Source of the DNA: Tetradesmus obliquus
Lineage: Eukaryota; Chlorophyta; Chlorophyceae; Sphaeropleales; Scenedesmaceae
Direction of reading: 5' to 3'
NCBI GenBank assembly: GCA_030272155.1
Contig: CP126191.1
Span: 10,845,001-10,909,000, forward strand
Length of the DNA: 64,000 nt
This document shows, piece after piece, positions 43,601-57,200 of this stretch. The first letter of the stretch is position 1. Each line of letters starts with the position of its first letter. The notes under the pieces are model-generated. The model was not told the DNA's origin, did not search any database, and worked only from the letters and a program-made list of their open reading frames with translations. The position numbers and the translations under genes are program-made.

Positions 43601-46600
43601 AGGCGTATAGCATGCTCCTCACATCGTCAGCTAAATGGCTGAAGCGCTGCGACGCCCCTGGTGGGCCGGGGAAAACCCCGGTGATCGACTAACTGTACAT
43701 AACCCCTAGTGGGATTCGGCTGGAGAACAACTCCTATGATACTGAACTTGCTGCGGGCGTCTGTGCATTTCAAACAGAAAAACCAAGGCAACAGGCATAT
43801 ATCATGCTCCAGACATCGTCAGCTGGGTAGTCTAAGCACAGTGACGCGCCCAGTGGGCCGGGGAAAACTCCGCTGATTGAAAAACCCTAGTGCGATTCGG
43901 CGGGCGTACAGCTCCAATGATACTGCAGTCGCTGTGGGCTTCTGTGCATTTCAAATAGATAAATCAAAATTACAGGCATATAGCATGCTTATGACATCGT
44001 CAGCTAGGTGGTTGAAGCGCTGCAACACAACTGGTGGGCAGGGGAAAACTCCTGTGATCGAAAACCTGCATAGTGCGATTTGGCAGGCATACAGCTCAAA
44101 TCATACTGCACTAGCTGGTGTCTTCTGTGCCTGTCAAATAGATAGATCAAAAATAAAGGCATATAGCATGCTCCTGACATCGTCAGCTAAATGGCTGAAG
44201 CGCTGCGACGCCCCTGGTGGGCCGGGGAAAACCCCGGTGATCGACTAACTGTACATCACCCCTAGTGGGATTCGGCTGGAGAACAGCTCCAATGATACTG
44301 AACTTGTTGCGGGCGTCTGTGCATTTCAAACAGAAAAACCAAAGTAACAGGCATATATCATGCTCCAGACATCGTCAGCAGAGTAGTCTAAGCACAGTGA
44401 CGCGCCCGGTGGGCTGGGGAAAACTCCGGTGATCAAAAACTTCCATAGTGCGATTTGGCAGGCATACAGCTCTAATGATACTGCACTAGCTGGTGTCTTC
44501 TGTGCCTGTCAAATAGATAAATCAAAAATAAAGGCATATAGCATGCTCCTGACATCGTCAGCTAAATGGCTGAAGCGCTGCGACGCCCCTGGTGGGCCGG
44601 GGAAAACTCCGGTGATCGACTAACTGTACATAACCCCTAGTGGGATTCGGCTGGAGAACAGCTCCAATGATACTGAACTTGCTGCGGGCGTCTGTGCATT
44701 TCAAACAGAAAAACCAAAGTAACAGGCATATATCATGCTCCAGACATCGTCAGCTGGGTAGTCTTAGCACAGTGACGCGCCCGGTGGGCCGGGGAAAACT
44801 CCGGTGATCGAAAAACCCTAGTGCGATTCGGCGGGCGTACAGCTCCAATGATACTGCAGTCGCTGTGGGCTTCTGTGCATTTCAAATAGATAAATCAAAA
44901 TTACAGGCATATAGCATGCTCATAACATCGTCAGCTAGTTGGTTGAAGCGCTGCAACACACCTGGTGGGCAGGAGAAAACTCCGGTGATCGAAAACCTGC
45001 ATAGTGCGATTTGGCAGGCATACAGCTCAAATCATACTGCACTAGCTGGTGTCTTCTGTGCCTGTCAAATAGATAGATCAAAAATAAAGGCATATAGCAT
45101 GCTCCTGACATCGTCAGCTAAATGGCTGAAGCGCTGCGACGCCCCTGGTGGGCCGGGGAAAACCCCGGTGATCGACTAACTGTACATCACCCCTAGTGGG
45201 ATTCGGCTGGAGAACAGCTCCAATGATACTGAACTTGTTGCGGGCGTCTGTGCATTTCAAACAGAAAAACCAAAGTAACAGGCATATATCATGCTCCAGA
45301 CATCGTCAGCAGAGTAGTCTAAGCACAGTGACGCGCCCGGTGGGCTGGGGAAAACTCCGGTGATCAAAAACTTCCATAGTGCGATTTGGCAGGCATACAG
45401 CTCTAATGATACTGCACTAGCTGGTGTCTTCTGTGCCTGTCAAATAGATAAATCAAAAATAAAGGCATATAGCATGCTCCTGACATCGTCAGCTAAATGG
45501 CTGAAGCGCTGCGACGCCCCTGGTGGGCCGGGGAAAACTCCGGTGATCGACTAACTGTACATAACCCCTAGTGGGATTCGGCTGGAGAACAGCTCCAATG
45601 ATACTGAACTTGCTGCGGGCGTCTGTGCATTTCAAACAGAAAAACCAAAGTAACAGGCATATATCATGCTCCAGACATCGTCAGCTGGGTAGTCTTAGCA
45701 CAGTGACGCGCCCGGTGGGCCGGGGAAAACTCCGGTGATCGAAAAACCCTAGTGCGATTCGGCGGGCGTACAGCTCCAATGATACTGCAGTCGCTGTGGG
45801 CTTCTGTGCATTTCAAATAGATAAATCAAAATTACAGGCATATAGCATGCTCATAACATCGTCAGCTAGTTGGTTGAAGCGCTGCAACACACCTGGTGGG
45901 CAGGAGAAAACTCCGGTGATCGAAAACCTGCATAGTGCGATTTGGCAGGCATACAGCTCAAATCATACTGCACTAGCTGGTGTCTTCTGTGCCTGTCAAA
46001 TAGATAGATCAAAAATAAAGGCATATAGCATGCTCCTGACATCGTCAGCTAAATGGCTGAAGCGCTGCGACGCCCCTGGTGGGCCGGGGAAAACCCCGGT
46101 GATCGACTAACTGTACATAACCCCTAGTGGGATTCGGCGGGAGAACAACTCCAATGATACTGAACTTGCTGCGGGCGTCTGTGCATTTCAAACAGAAAAA
46201 CCAAGGTAACAGGCATATATCATGCTCCAGACATCGTCAGCTGGGTAGTCTAAGCACAGTGACGCGCCCAGTGGGCCGGGGAAAACTCCGGTGATCGAAA
46301 AACCCTAGTGCGATTTGGCGGGCGTACAGCTCCAATGATACTGCAGTCGCTGTGGGCTTCTGTGCATTTCAAATAGATAAATCAAAATTACAGGCATATA
46401 GCATGCTTATGACATCGTCAGCTAGGTGGTTGAAGCGCTGCAACACACCTGGTGGGCAGGGGAAAACTCCGGTGATTGAAAACCTGCATAGTGCGATTTG
46501 GCAGGCATACAGCTCAAATCATACTGCACTAGAAGGTGTCTTCTGTGCCTGTCAAATAGATAAATCAAAATTACAGGCATATAGCATGCTCCTGACATCG

Positions 46601-49600
46601 TCAGCTAAATGGCTGAAGCGCTGCGACGCCCCTGGTGGGCCGGGGAAAACCCCGGTGATCGACTAACTGTACATCACCCCTAGTGGGATTCGGCGGGAGA
46701 ACAGCTCCAATGATACTGAACTTGCTGCGGGCGTCTGTGCATTTCAAACAGAAAAACCAAGGTAACAGGCATATATCATGCTCCAGACATCGTCAGCTGG
46801 GTAGTCTAAGCACAGTGACGCGCCCAGTGGGCCGGGGAAAACTCCGCTGATTGAAAAACCCTAGTGCAATTCGGCGGGCGTACAGCTCCAATGATACTGC
46901 AGTCGCTGTGGGCTTCTGTGCATTTCAAATAGATAAATCAAAATTACAGGCATATAGCATGCTTATGACATCGTCAGCTAGGTGGTTGAAGCGCTGCAAC
47001 ACAACTGGTGGGCAGGGGAAAACTCCTGTGATCGAAAACCTGCATAGTGCGATTTGGCAGGCATACAGCTCAAATCATACTGCACTAGCTGGTGTCTTCT
47101 GTGCCTGTCAAATAGATAGATCAAAAATAAAGGCATATAGCATGCTCCTGACATCGTCAGCTAAATGGCTGAAGCGCTGCGACGCCCCTGGTGGGCCGGG
47201 GAAAACCCCGGTGATCGACTAACTGTACATCACCCCTAGTGGGATTCGGCTGGAGAACAGCTCCAATGATACTGAACTTGTTGCGGGCGTCTGTGCATTT
47301 CAAACAGAAAAACCAAAGTAACAGGCATATATCATGCTCCAGACATCGTCAGCAGAGTAGTCTAAGCACAGTGACGCGCCCGGTGGGCTGGGGAAAACTC
47401 CGGTGATCAAAAACTTCCATAGTGCGATTTGGCAGGCATACAGCTCTAATGATACTGCACTAGCTGGTGTCTTCTGTGCCTGTCAAATAGATAAATCAAA
47501 AATAAAGGCATATAGCATGCTCCTGACATCGTCAGCTAAATGGCTGAAGCGCTGCGACGCCCCTGGTGGGCCGGGGAAAACTCCGGTGATCGACTAACTG
47601 TACATAACCCCTAGTGGGATTCGGCTGGAGAACAGCTCCAATGATACTGAACTTGCTGCGGGCGTCTGTGCATTTCAAACAGAAAAACCAAAGTAACAGG
47701 CATATATCATGCTCCAGACATCGTCAGCTGGGTAGTCTTAGCACAGTGACGCGCCCGGTGGGCCGGGGAAAACTCCGGTGATCGAAAAACCCTAGTGCGA
47801 TTCGGCGGGCGTACAGCTCCAATGATACTGCAGTCGCTGTGGGCTTCTGTGCATTTCAAATAGATAAATCAAAATTACAGGCATATAGCATGCTCATAAC
47901 ATCGTCAGCTAGTTGGTTGAAGCGCTGCAACACACCTGGTGGGCAGGAGAAAACTCCGGTGATCGAAAACCTGCATAGTGCGATTTGGCAGGCATACAGC
48001 TCAAATCATACTGCACTAGCTGGTGTCTTCTGAGCCTGTCAAATAGATAGATCAAAAATAAAGGCATATAGCATGCTCCTGACATCGTCAGCTAAATGGC
48101 TGAAGCGCTGCGACGCCCCTGGTGGGCCGGGGAAAACCCCGGTGATCGACTAACTGTACATAACGCCTAGTGGGATTCGGCGGGAGAACAGCTCCAATGA
48201 TACTGAACTTGCTGCGGGCGTCTGTGCATTTCAAACAGAAAAACCAAGGTAACAGGCATATATCATGCTCCAGACATCGTCAGCTGGGTAGTCTAAGCAC
48301 AGTGACGCGCCCAGTGGGCCGGGGAAAACTCCGGTGATCGAAAAACCCTAGTGCGATTTGGCGGGCGTACAGCTCCAATGATACTGCAGTCGCTGTGGGC
48401 TTCTGTGCTTTTCAAATAGATAAATCAAAATTACAGGCATATAGCATGCTTATGACATCGTCAGCTAGGTGGTTGAAGCGCTGCAACACACCTGGTGGGC
48501 AGGGGAAAACTCCGGTGATTGAAAACCTGCATAGTGCGATTTGGCAGGCATACAGCTCAAATCATACTGCACTAGCTGGTGTCTTCTGTGCCTGTCAAAT
48601 AGATAGATCAAAAATAAAGGCATATAGCATGCTCCTGACATCGTCAGCTAAATGGCTGAAGCGCTGCGACGCCCCTGGTGGGCCGGGGAAAACCCCGGTG
48701 ATCGACTACCTGTACATCACCCCTAGTGGGATTCGGCGGGAGAACAACTCCAATGATACTGAACTTGCTGCGGGCGTCTGTGCATTTCAAACAGAAAAAC
48801 CAAAGAAACAGCCATATATCATGCTTCAGACATCGTCAGCAGAGTAGTCTAAGCACAGTGACGCGCCCGGTGGGCTGGGGAAAACTCCATTGATCAAAAA
48901 CTTCCATAGTGCGATTTGGCAGGCATACAGCTCTAATGATACTGCACTAGCTGGTGTCTTCTGTGCCTGTCAAATAGATAAATCAAACATACAGTCATAT
49001 AGCATGCTCCTGACATCGTCAGCTAAATGGCTGAAGCGCTGCGACGCCCCTGGTGGCCCTGGGAAAACCCCGGTGATCGACTAACTGTACATAACCCCCA
49101 GTGGGATTCGGCTGGAGAACAGCTCCAATGATACTGAACTTGCTGCGGGCGTCTGTGCATTTCAAACAGAAAAACCAAAGTAACAGGCATATATCATGCT
49201 CCAGACATCGTCAGCTGGGTAGTCTAAGCACAGTGACGCGCCCGGTGGGCCGGGGAAGACTCCGGTGATCGAAAAAACCTAGTGCGATTCGGCGGGCGTA
49301 CAGCTCCAATGACCCTGCAGTCGCTGTGGGCTTCTGTGCATTTCAAATAGATAAATCAAAATTACAGGCATATAGCATGCTCATGACATCGTCAGCTAGT
49401 TGGTTGAAGCGCTGCAACACACCTGGTGGGCAGGAGAAAACTCCGGTGATCGAAAACCTGCATAGTGCGATTTGGCAGGCATACAGCTCAAATCATACTG
49501 CACTAGCTGGTGTCTTCTGTGCCTGTCAAATAGATAGATCAAAAATAAAGGCATATAGCATGCTCCTGACATCGTCAGCTAAATGGCTGAAGCGCTGCGA

Positions 49601-52600
49601 CGCCCCTGGTGGGCCGGGGAAAACCCCGGTGATCGACTAACTGTACATAACCCCTAGTGGGATTCGGCTGGAGAACAGCTCCAATGATACTGAACTTGCT
49701 GCGGGCGTCTGTGCATTTCAAACAGAAAAACCAAAGTAACAGGCATATATCATGCTCCAGACATCGTCAGCTGGGTAGTCTTAGCACAGTGACGCGCCCG
49801 GTGGGCCGGGGAAAACTCCGGTGATCGAAAAACCCTAGTGCGATTCGGCGGGCGTACAGCTCCAATGATACTGCAGTCGCTGTGGGCTTCTGTGCATTTC
49901 AAATAGATAAATCAAAATTACAGGCATATAGCATGCTCATAACATCGTCAGCTAGTTGGTTGAAGCGCTGCAACACACCTGGTGGGCAGGAGAAAACTCC
50001 GGTGATCGAAAACCTGCATAGTGCGATTTGGCAGGCATACAGCTCAAATCATACTGCACTAGCTGGTGTCTTCTGTGCCTGTCAAATAGATAGATCAAAA
50101 ATAAAGGCATATAGCATGCTCCTGACATCGTCAGCTAAATGGCTGAAGCGCTGCGACGCCCCTGGTGGGCCGGGGAAAACCCCGGTGATCGACTAACTGT
50201 ACATAACCCCTAGTGGGATTCGGCGGGAGAACAACTCCAATGATACTGAACTTGCTGCGGGCGTCTGTGCATTTCAAACAGAAAAACCAAGGTAACAGGC
50301 ATATATCATGCTCCAGACATCGTCAGCTGGGTAGTCTAAGCACAGTGACGCGCCCAGTGGGCCGGGGAAAACTCCGGTGATCGAAAAACCCTAGTGCGAT
50401 TTGGCGGGCGTACAGCTCCAATGATACTGCAGTCGCTGTGGGCTTCTGTGCATTTCAAATAGATAAATCAAAATTACAGGCATATAGCATGCTTATGACA
50501 TCGTCAGCTAGGTGGTTGAAGCGCTGCAACACACCTGGTGGGCAGGGGAAAACTCCGGTGATTGAAAACCTGCATAGTGCGATTTGGCAGGCATACAGCT
50601 CAAATCATACTGCACTAGAAGGTGTCTTCTGTGCCTGTCAAATAGATAAATCAAAATTACAGGCATATAGCATGCTCCTGACATCGTCAGCTAAATGGCT
50701 GAAGCGCTGCGACGCCCCTGGTGGGCCGGGGAAAACCCCGGTGATCGACTAACTGTACATCACCCCTAGTGGGATTCGGCGGGAGAACAGCTCCAATGAT
50801 ACTGAACTTGCTGCGGGCGTCTGTGCATTTCAAACAGAAAAACCAAGGTAACAGGCATATATCATGCTCCAGACATCGTCAGCTGGGTAGTCTAAGCACA
50901 GTGACGCGCCCAGTGGGCCGGGGAAAACTCCGCTGATTGAAAAACCCTAGTGCAATTCGGCGGGCGTACAGCTCCAATGATACTGCAGTCGCTGTGGGCT
51001 TCTGTGCATTTCAAATAGATAAATCAAAATTACAGGCATATAGCATGCTTATGACATCGTCAGCTAGGTGGTTGAAGCGCTGCAACACAACTGGTGGGCA
51101 GGGGAAAACTCCTGTGATCGAAAACCTGCATAGTGCGATTTGGCAGGCATACAGCTCAAATCATACTGCACTAGCTGGTGTCTTCTGTGCCTGTCAAATA
51201 GATAGATCAAAAATAAAGGCATATAGCATGCTCCTGACATCGTCAGCTAAATGGCTGAAGCGCTGCGACGCCCCTGGTGGGCCGGGGAAAACCCCGGTGA
51301 TCGACTAACTGTACATCACCCCTAGTGGGATTCGGCTGGAGAACAGCTCCAATGATACTGAACTTGTTGCGGGCGTCTGTGCATTTCAAACAGAAAAACC
51401 AAAGTAACAGGCATATATCATGCTCCAGACATCGTCAGCAGAGTAGTCTAAGCACAGTGACGCGCCCGGTGGGCTGGGGAAAACTCCGGTGATCAAAAAC
51501 TTCCATAGTGCGATTTGGCAGGCATACAGCTCTAATGATACTGCACTAGCTGGTGTCTTCTGTGCCTGTCAAATGGATAAATCAAAAATAAAGGCATATA
51601 GCATGCTCCTGACATCGTCAGCTAAATGGCTGAAGCGCTGCGACGCCCCTGGTGGGCCGGGGAAAACTCCGGTGATCGACTAACTGTACATAACCCCTAG
51701 TGGGATTCGGCTGGAGAACAGCTCCAATGATACTGAACTTGCTGCGGGCGTCTGTGCATTTCAAACAGAAAAACCAAAGTAACAGGCATATATCATGCTC
51801 CAGACATCGTCAGCTGGGTAGTCTTAGCACAGTGACGCGCCCGGTGGGCCGGGGAAAACTCCGGTGATCGAAAAACCCTAGTGCGATTCGGCGGGCGTAC
51901 AGCTCCAATGATACTGCAGTCGCTGTGGGCTTCTGTGCATTTCAAATAGATAAATCAAAATTACAGGCATATAGCATGCTCATAACATCGTCAGCTAGTT
52001 GGTTGAAGCGCTGCAACACACCTGGTGGGCAGGAGAAAACTCCGGTGATCGAAAACCTGCATAGTGCGATTTGGCAGGCATACAGCTCAAATCATACTGC
52101 ACTAGCTGGTGTCTTCTGAGCCTGTCAAATAGATAGATCAAAAATAAAGGCATATAGCATGCTCCTGACATCGTCAGCTAAATGGCTGAAGCGCTGCGAC
52201 GCCCCTGGTGGGCCGGGGAAAACCCCGGTGATCGACTAACTGTACATAACGCCTAGTGGGATTCGGCGGGAGAACAGCTCCAATGATACTGAACTTGCTG
52301 CGGGCGTCTGTGCATTTCAAACAGAAAAACCAAGGTAACAGGCATATATCATGCTCCAGACATCGTCAGCTGGGTAGTCTAAGCACAGTGACGCGCCCAG
52401 TGGGCCGGGGAAAACTCCGGTGATCGAAAAACCCTAGTGCGATTTGGCGGGCGTACAGCTCCAATGATACTGCAGTCGCTGTGGGCTTCTGTGCTTTTCA
52501 AATAGATAAATCAAAATTACAGGCATATAGCATGCTTATGACATCGTCAGCTAGGTGGTTGAAGCGCTGCAACACACCTGGTGGGCAGGGGAAAACTCCG

Positions 52601-54251
52601 GTGATTGAAAACCTGCATAGTGCGATTTGGCAGGCATACAGCTCAAATCATACTGCACTAGCTGGTGTCTTCTGTGCCTGTCAAATAGATAGATCAAAAA
52701 TAAAGGCATATAGCATGCTCCTGACATCGTCAGCTAAATGGCTGAAGCGCTGCGACGCCCCTGGTGGGCCGGGGAAAACCCCGGTGATCGACTACCTGTA
52801 CATCACCCCTAGTGGGATTCGGCGGGAGAACAACTCCAATGATACTGAACTTGCTGCGGGCGTCTGTGCATTTCAAACAGAAAAACCAAAGAAACAGCCA
52901 TATATCATGCTCCAGACATCGTCAGCAGAGTAGTCTAAGCACAGTGACGCGCCCGGTGGGCTGGGGAAAACTCCATTGATCAAAAACTTCCATAGTGCGA
53001 TTTGGCAGGCATACAGCTCTAATGATACTGCACTAGCTGGTGTCTTCTGTGCCTGTCAAATAGATAAATCAAACATACAGTCATATAGCATGCTCCTGAC
53101 ATCGTCAGCTAAATGGCTGAAGCGCTGCGACGCCCCTGGTGGCCCTGGGAAAACCCCGGTGATCGACTAACTGTACATAACCCCCAGTGGGATTCGGCTG
53201 GAGAACAGCTCCAATGATACTGAACTTGCTGCGGGCGTCTGTGCATTTCAAACAGAAAAACCAAAGTAACAGGCATATATCATGCTCCAGACATCGTCAG
53301 CTGGGTAGTCTAAGCACAGTGACGCGCCCGGTGGGCCGGGGAAGACTCCGGTGATCGAAAAAACCTAGTGCGATTCGGCGGGCGTACAGCTCCAATGACC
53401 CTGCAGTCGCTGTGGGCTTCTGTGCATTTCAAATAGATAAATCAAAATTACAGGCATATAGCATGCTCATGACATCGTCAGCTAGTTGGTTGAAGCGCTG
53501 CAACACACCTGGTGGGCAGGAGAAAACTCCGGTGATCGAAAACCTGCATAGTGCGATTTGGCAGGCATACAGCTCAAATCATACTGCACTAGCTGGTGTC
53601 TTCTGTGCCTGTCAAATAGATAGATCAAAAATAAAGGCATATAGCATGCTCCTGACATCGTCAGCTAAATGGCTGAAGCGCTGCGACGCCCCTGGTGGGC
53701 CGGGGAAAACCCCGGTGATCGACTAACTGTACATAACCCCTAGTGGGATTCGGCGGGAGAACAACTCCAATGATACTGAACTTGCTGCGGGCGTCTGTGC
53801 ATTTCAAACAGAAAAACCAAGGTAACAGGCATATATCATGCTCCAGACATCGTCAGCTGGGTAGTCTAAGCACAGTGACGCGCCCAGTGGGCCGGGGAAG
53901 ACTCCGGTGATCGAAAAACCCTTGTGCGATTTGGCGGGCGTACAGCTCCAATGATACTGCAGTCGCTGTGGGCTTCTGTGCTTTTCAAATAGATAAATCA
54001 AAATTACAGGCATATAGCATGCTTATGACATCGTCAGCTAGGTGGTTGAAGCGCTGCAACACACCTGGTGGGCAGGGGAAAACTCCGGTGATCGAAAACC
54101 TGCATAGTGCGATTTGGCAGGCATACAGCTCAAATCATACTGCACTAGCTGGTGTCTTCTGTGCCTGTCAAATAGATAGATCAAAAATAAAGGCATATAG
54201 CATGCTCCTGACATCGTCAGCTAAATGGCTGAAGCGCTGCGACGCCCCTGG
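40687..54251. repeat. Satellite array, segment 3 (about 73 monomers)
   Basis: Regular three-class satellite. Anchor tcgtcag occurs at 45859, 46042, 46234 and 46415, giving class spacings of 183, 192 and 181 bp and a 556-bp three-monomer repeat. Five-monomer repeats of 931 bp are mixed in (for example 44865 to 45796). The monomer class with 183-bp spacing mostly carries the short palindrome ccggggaaaaccccgg at its end. It contains the 4,086-bp tandem duplication and the junction of the two 17,899-bp units at 53727/53728. Confidence 0.95.
45545..53728. repeat. 4,086-bp tandem duplication inside the satellite
   Basis: Matching points 46352/50438, 46851/50937, 47403/51489, 47839/51925, 48395/52481, 48890/52976 and 49326/53412 are all 4,086 bp apart. 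The length equals two 931-bp plus four 556-bp repeats, or 22 monomers. Copy 1 is about 45,545-49,635 and copy 2 about 49,635-53,728. Substitutions seen include one at 51575 (aaatggata for aaatagata) and one at 48836 against 52922. Confidence 0.85.
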
Positions 54252-57200
54252 CACTGCACTTACAACTGCTTTCCCTAACCATTCCCTAAGCCGTTCCCTA
54301 AGGCTTCCCTATATCGTGGTTAGGGAATCCCTATTAGGGACAAATGGCGTCCCTAATAGGGATTCCCTAACCTGATAGGGATTCCCTATTTCTTCTGTAC
54401 CGCGAAACAGCTGTAAAACGGCATTTTACACGCATAAAACATGATCGGAACCATTGTCATACACACGGGTCACTACTGGAGCAGCTCCGTGACTCGGTGC
54501 ACCGACCTCGGTGGCCTCGCAGTACCATGCATATGCAGCATATGGGGCATGCCTGAGCAGCAACGTGATGCTGCTGCCAACAGCATCAAACGCACCATAT
54601 ATATGCTATACAGTAAAACATACTCTGGCACAGAGTGTTGGTCTCTGATCCACATGATGAAGGCACAGCAGCTGCAACCTTGCTGTTCTGCAACCATGGC
54701 ACGTAGCTACGTGCCACAGCAAGTTAACATGTTGCAGCGTCTGATGTCAATGATTAGGTACCCAGCAAAACATGTCATCTTCTCCTGCATCAATCAAGTA
54801 GCTTCAAAGGTCCAAAATCCCACGCATCACGCCTCGACACCACCACCAGCAGCGCCAGCAGTGGCACTGCGTGTGCTGCGGCGCAGCTGCTGCCCCGTCG
54901 TCACAGTTGGGTCAGCGCACTTTATGAAAGCCACTCTCGCTCGTCATCTGAGGATATTGTGCCAGCAGACCCCTCACTACCAGCTCGCTTGCGCTTCCTG
55001 TGCTGCTGCTTGCCCGGCTGCTTGCCTGCTGCTGGCCGCGCGCCTGCTTAGTCCCAGACAGCTTGCGCGGCTTTGTCGTAGCTGCTGCTGAGGGCGCTGA
55101 GGCCTTGCCAGGCACACGGCCTGCGGCCCTTGCTGCCCTGTTTGCTGGCAGCAGCGGCTTGACGAGCTGGCAGCAAGGCAGAGACCACACAGAGAACGAG
55201 CCACAGTCAGTTCATCATGATGACGTACAACATCCATGTGCAGCAGAACCAGACAGCAGCTACTGCTGGACCTTATCCCAACACACCTCTTCCGCTGCCT
55301 TGCATGCAAGCTCCTGCAAGTGCATGCGACAGATCCTGCCCATCAAGTCAAGATATGCACATAGGCCGCCTGCAAGAATGAAGAACTGCAGTTGGAACCC
55401 ACCTGCTGCAGCGCTGATGCAACAGGATCTGCGACCTGCGATCCTGTTGGCAAGCCCTGCTGCTCCTGCGGAGACTGCTCCTGCAGCTCTGAGCCCTGCT
55501 CCTGCAGCTGTGGGTCATGCTGCTGCTGCTGCTGCTGCTCCTGCAGCTTTGGGTCATGCTGCTGCTGCTGCTGCTGCAGCTGTGGGGCCTGCTGTTGCAC
55601 CTGCGGTGGAGCGATACCTGCGAAGGGGTTGAGCGGTGTGGAGACAGCTGGCACCTGAGCTGCTAGTCCTGTAATCGTGCTCTGCAGCTGTCTCCGGCTG
55701 TCCCGCCCGCTGGCCCTCTGCATACACCATTCTCATTGAGTGCGCCAGCAGCCTGCATGGTCGACGAGCGCAGGCAGGCAACAGCGCAGAGCATATGGGT
55801 GTTAGTGTTGTTGCAACAGGAAGCTGTTTGCAACGCCTGAACTGCTCAACACGGCTTGCCGTGCCATGCTACCTCTGCCCATCTGCCATGCCTTGCTGGC
55901 TCTGCAGATGTGGTGATGATTATTTAGGCGCAGAAACATGTCGCCCACACAGCAAGTGTAGCTGCTGCTGAGCCGCAGAACCTGTCAGGGCCTGCAGAGG
56001 GTGTGCTTGATGTTGTTTAACATCAGCGCCCACAGCAGCATAGTCAGACCCTCTGGTGCATTCAGCAGCGGCATGCTGTAAAATGCTGCAGCACTGCGCC
56101 CCAGCAGAAAAGGCGCCAGCAGGCAGCAGTGCTGTACAACATCGCTGCTCAACAGCTGGCAGCGTCACGCAGTGCAGGCTGTCCAACTGCTGCTGTGGGG
56201 TATGCCGCACCTGCGTCTGGCACTCCCTGCTGCAGTACGCAGCCTGGCCGCAGCCTGCGCACTTGTTTGCGCGCTCCTTGCTGCACACCTGCACGGCGGC
56301 AGCAGCGCACCTGGCACTGTTAGCATGCTGACATGTGTGAAATTGACTGACAAAGCAGCAGCTGCCAGGGCTTGCAGCACCAAGAACCAAAGGTGGATAC
56401 AGCAACCAGAAAAGCGCACGTGGCTGACGCAATTGCCAGGTTGTACAAGCTATATCACAGACAGCGGCAGCAGTAGCAGCAGCAGGCAGCACCAGCAACA
56501 CAAAAGGATCAGCAGCAGCAAGCGCTGCAGCCACCCCCCGCACCTTGCACAGTGTGTGCAGCTTCACGTCAGCAGGCAGCGGCCGCAGCGGCAGCAGGAA
56601 GCTGGCCCGGGACTCGCTGCCACGCCTGAAGCCCTCTTGCGCTGACACGCAGTCGGCCGGCAGCAGCTCTGCATGCATGCGTTCATGGCGGCAGCGCGGG
56701 CGGCATGTGCAGTGAGTGGTGCCGGCATCCACCGCATGCGAGGGTTGCTTGCACAGCTGCCAGTGCGCAATAGATAACAGCGGCCGGTGCTTCATGCAGA
56801 ACGAAGGGTAGCAGCAGCAGCAACAACAGCTATGTTAACCAACAATGCAGCTGCAGCTCAACTCATGTTTGTGCTGTGCTGACATGATCTTACCTGTGTC
56901 ACTGTCCCTGCAAGCACTTGCAGCAGTGAGGCAGCACCGCGAGAACGGTAGAGCAGCAGCCGCCTGAGGCAGGCGTGCATCCTGTGTTGTATCATTGCTG
57001 GTAGACAAAGTTCTGCACATAACAACATCAGGCAAACAAAGCCAGGTGGCACATACATAAAGGCGCACACCCAAGCAGTTGTGCAGTGCCTGTCAGGCCG
57101 TTGCGCACACAGACAGCGTTGAATCCGTGGCAGCCCTACAAACTGTAATAGACTGCCAATCATTGCTGCAGCGTGCATAGCTGCGTGCATACGTAACAAG

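Larger units (their letters stand above)
35829..53727. repeat. 17,899-bp tandem duplication, unit 1
   Basis: Everything from 35829 recurs 17,899 bp downstream, beginning at 53728. The unit is 0.5 kb satellite, transposon 2 and 13 kb satellite. The only substitution I noticed, without a full base-by-base check, is at 41197 (a) against 59096 (g). The left limit coincides with the right end of transposon 1 because unit 2 has satellite there instead. Confidence 0.93.
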
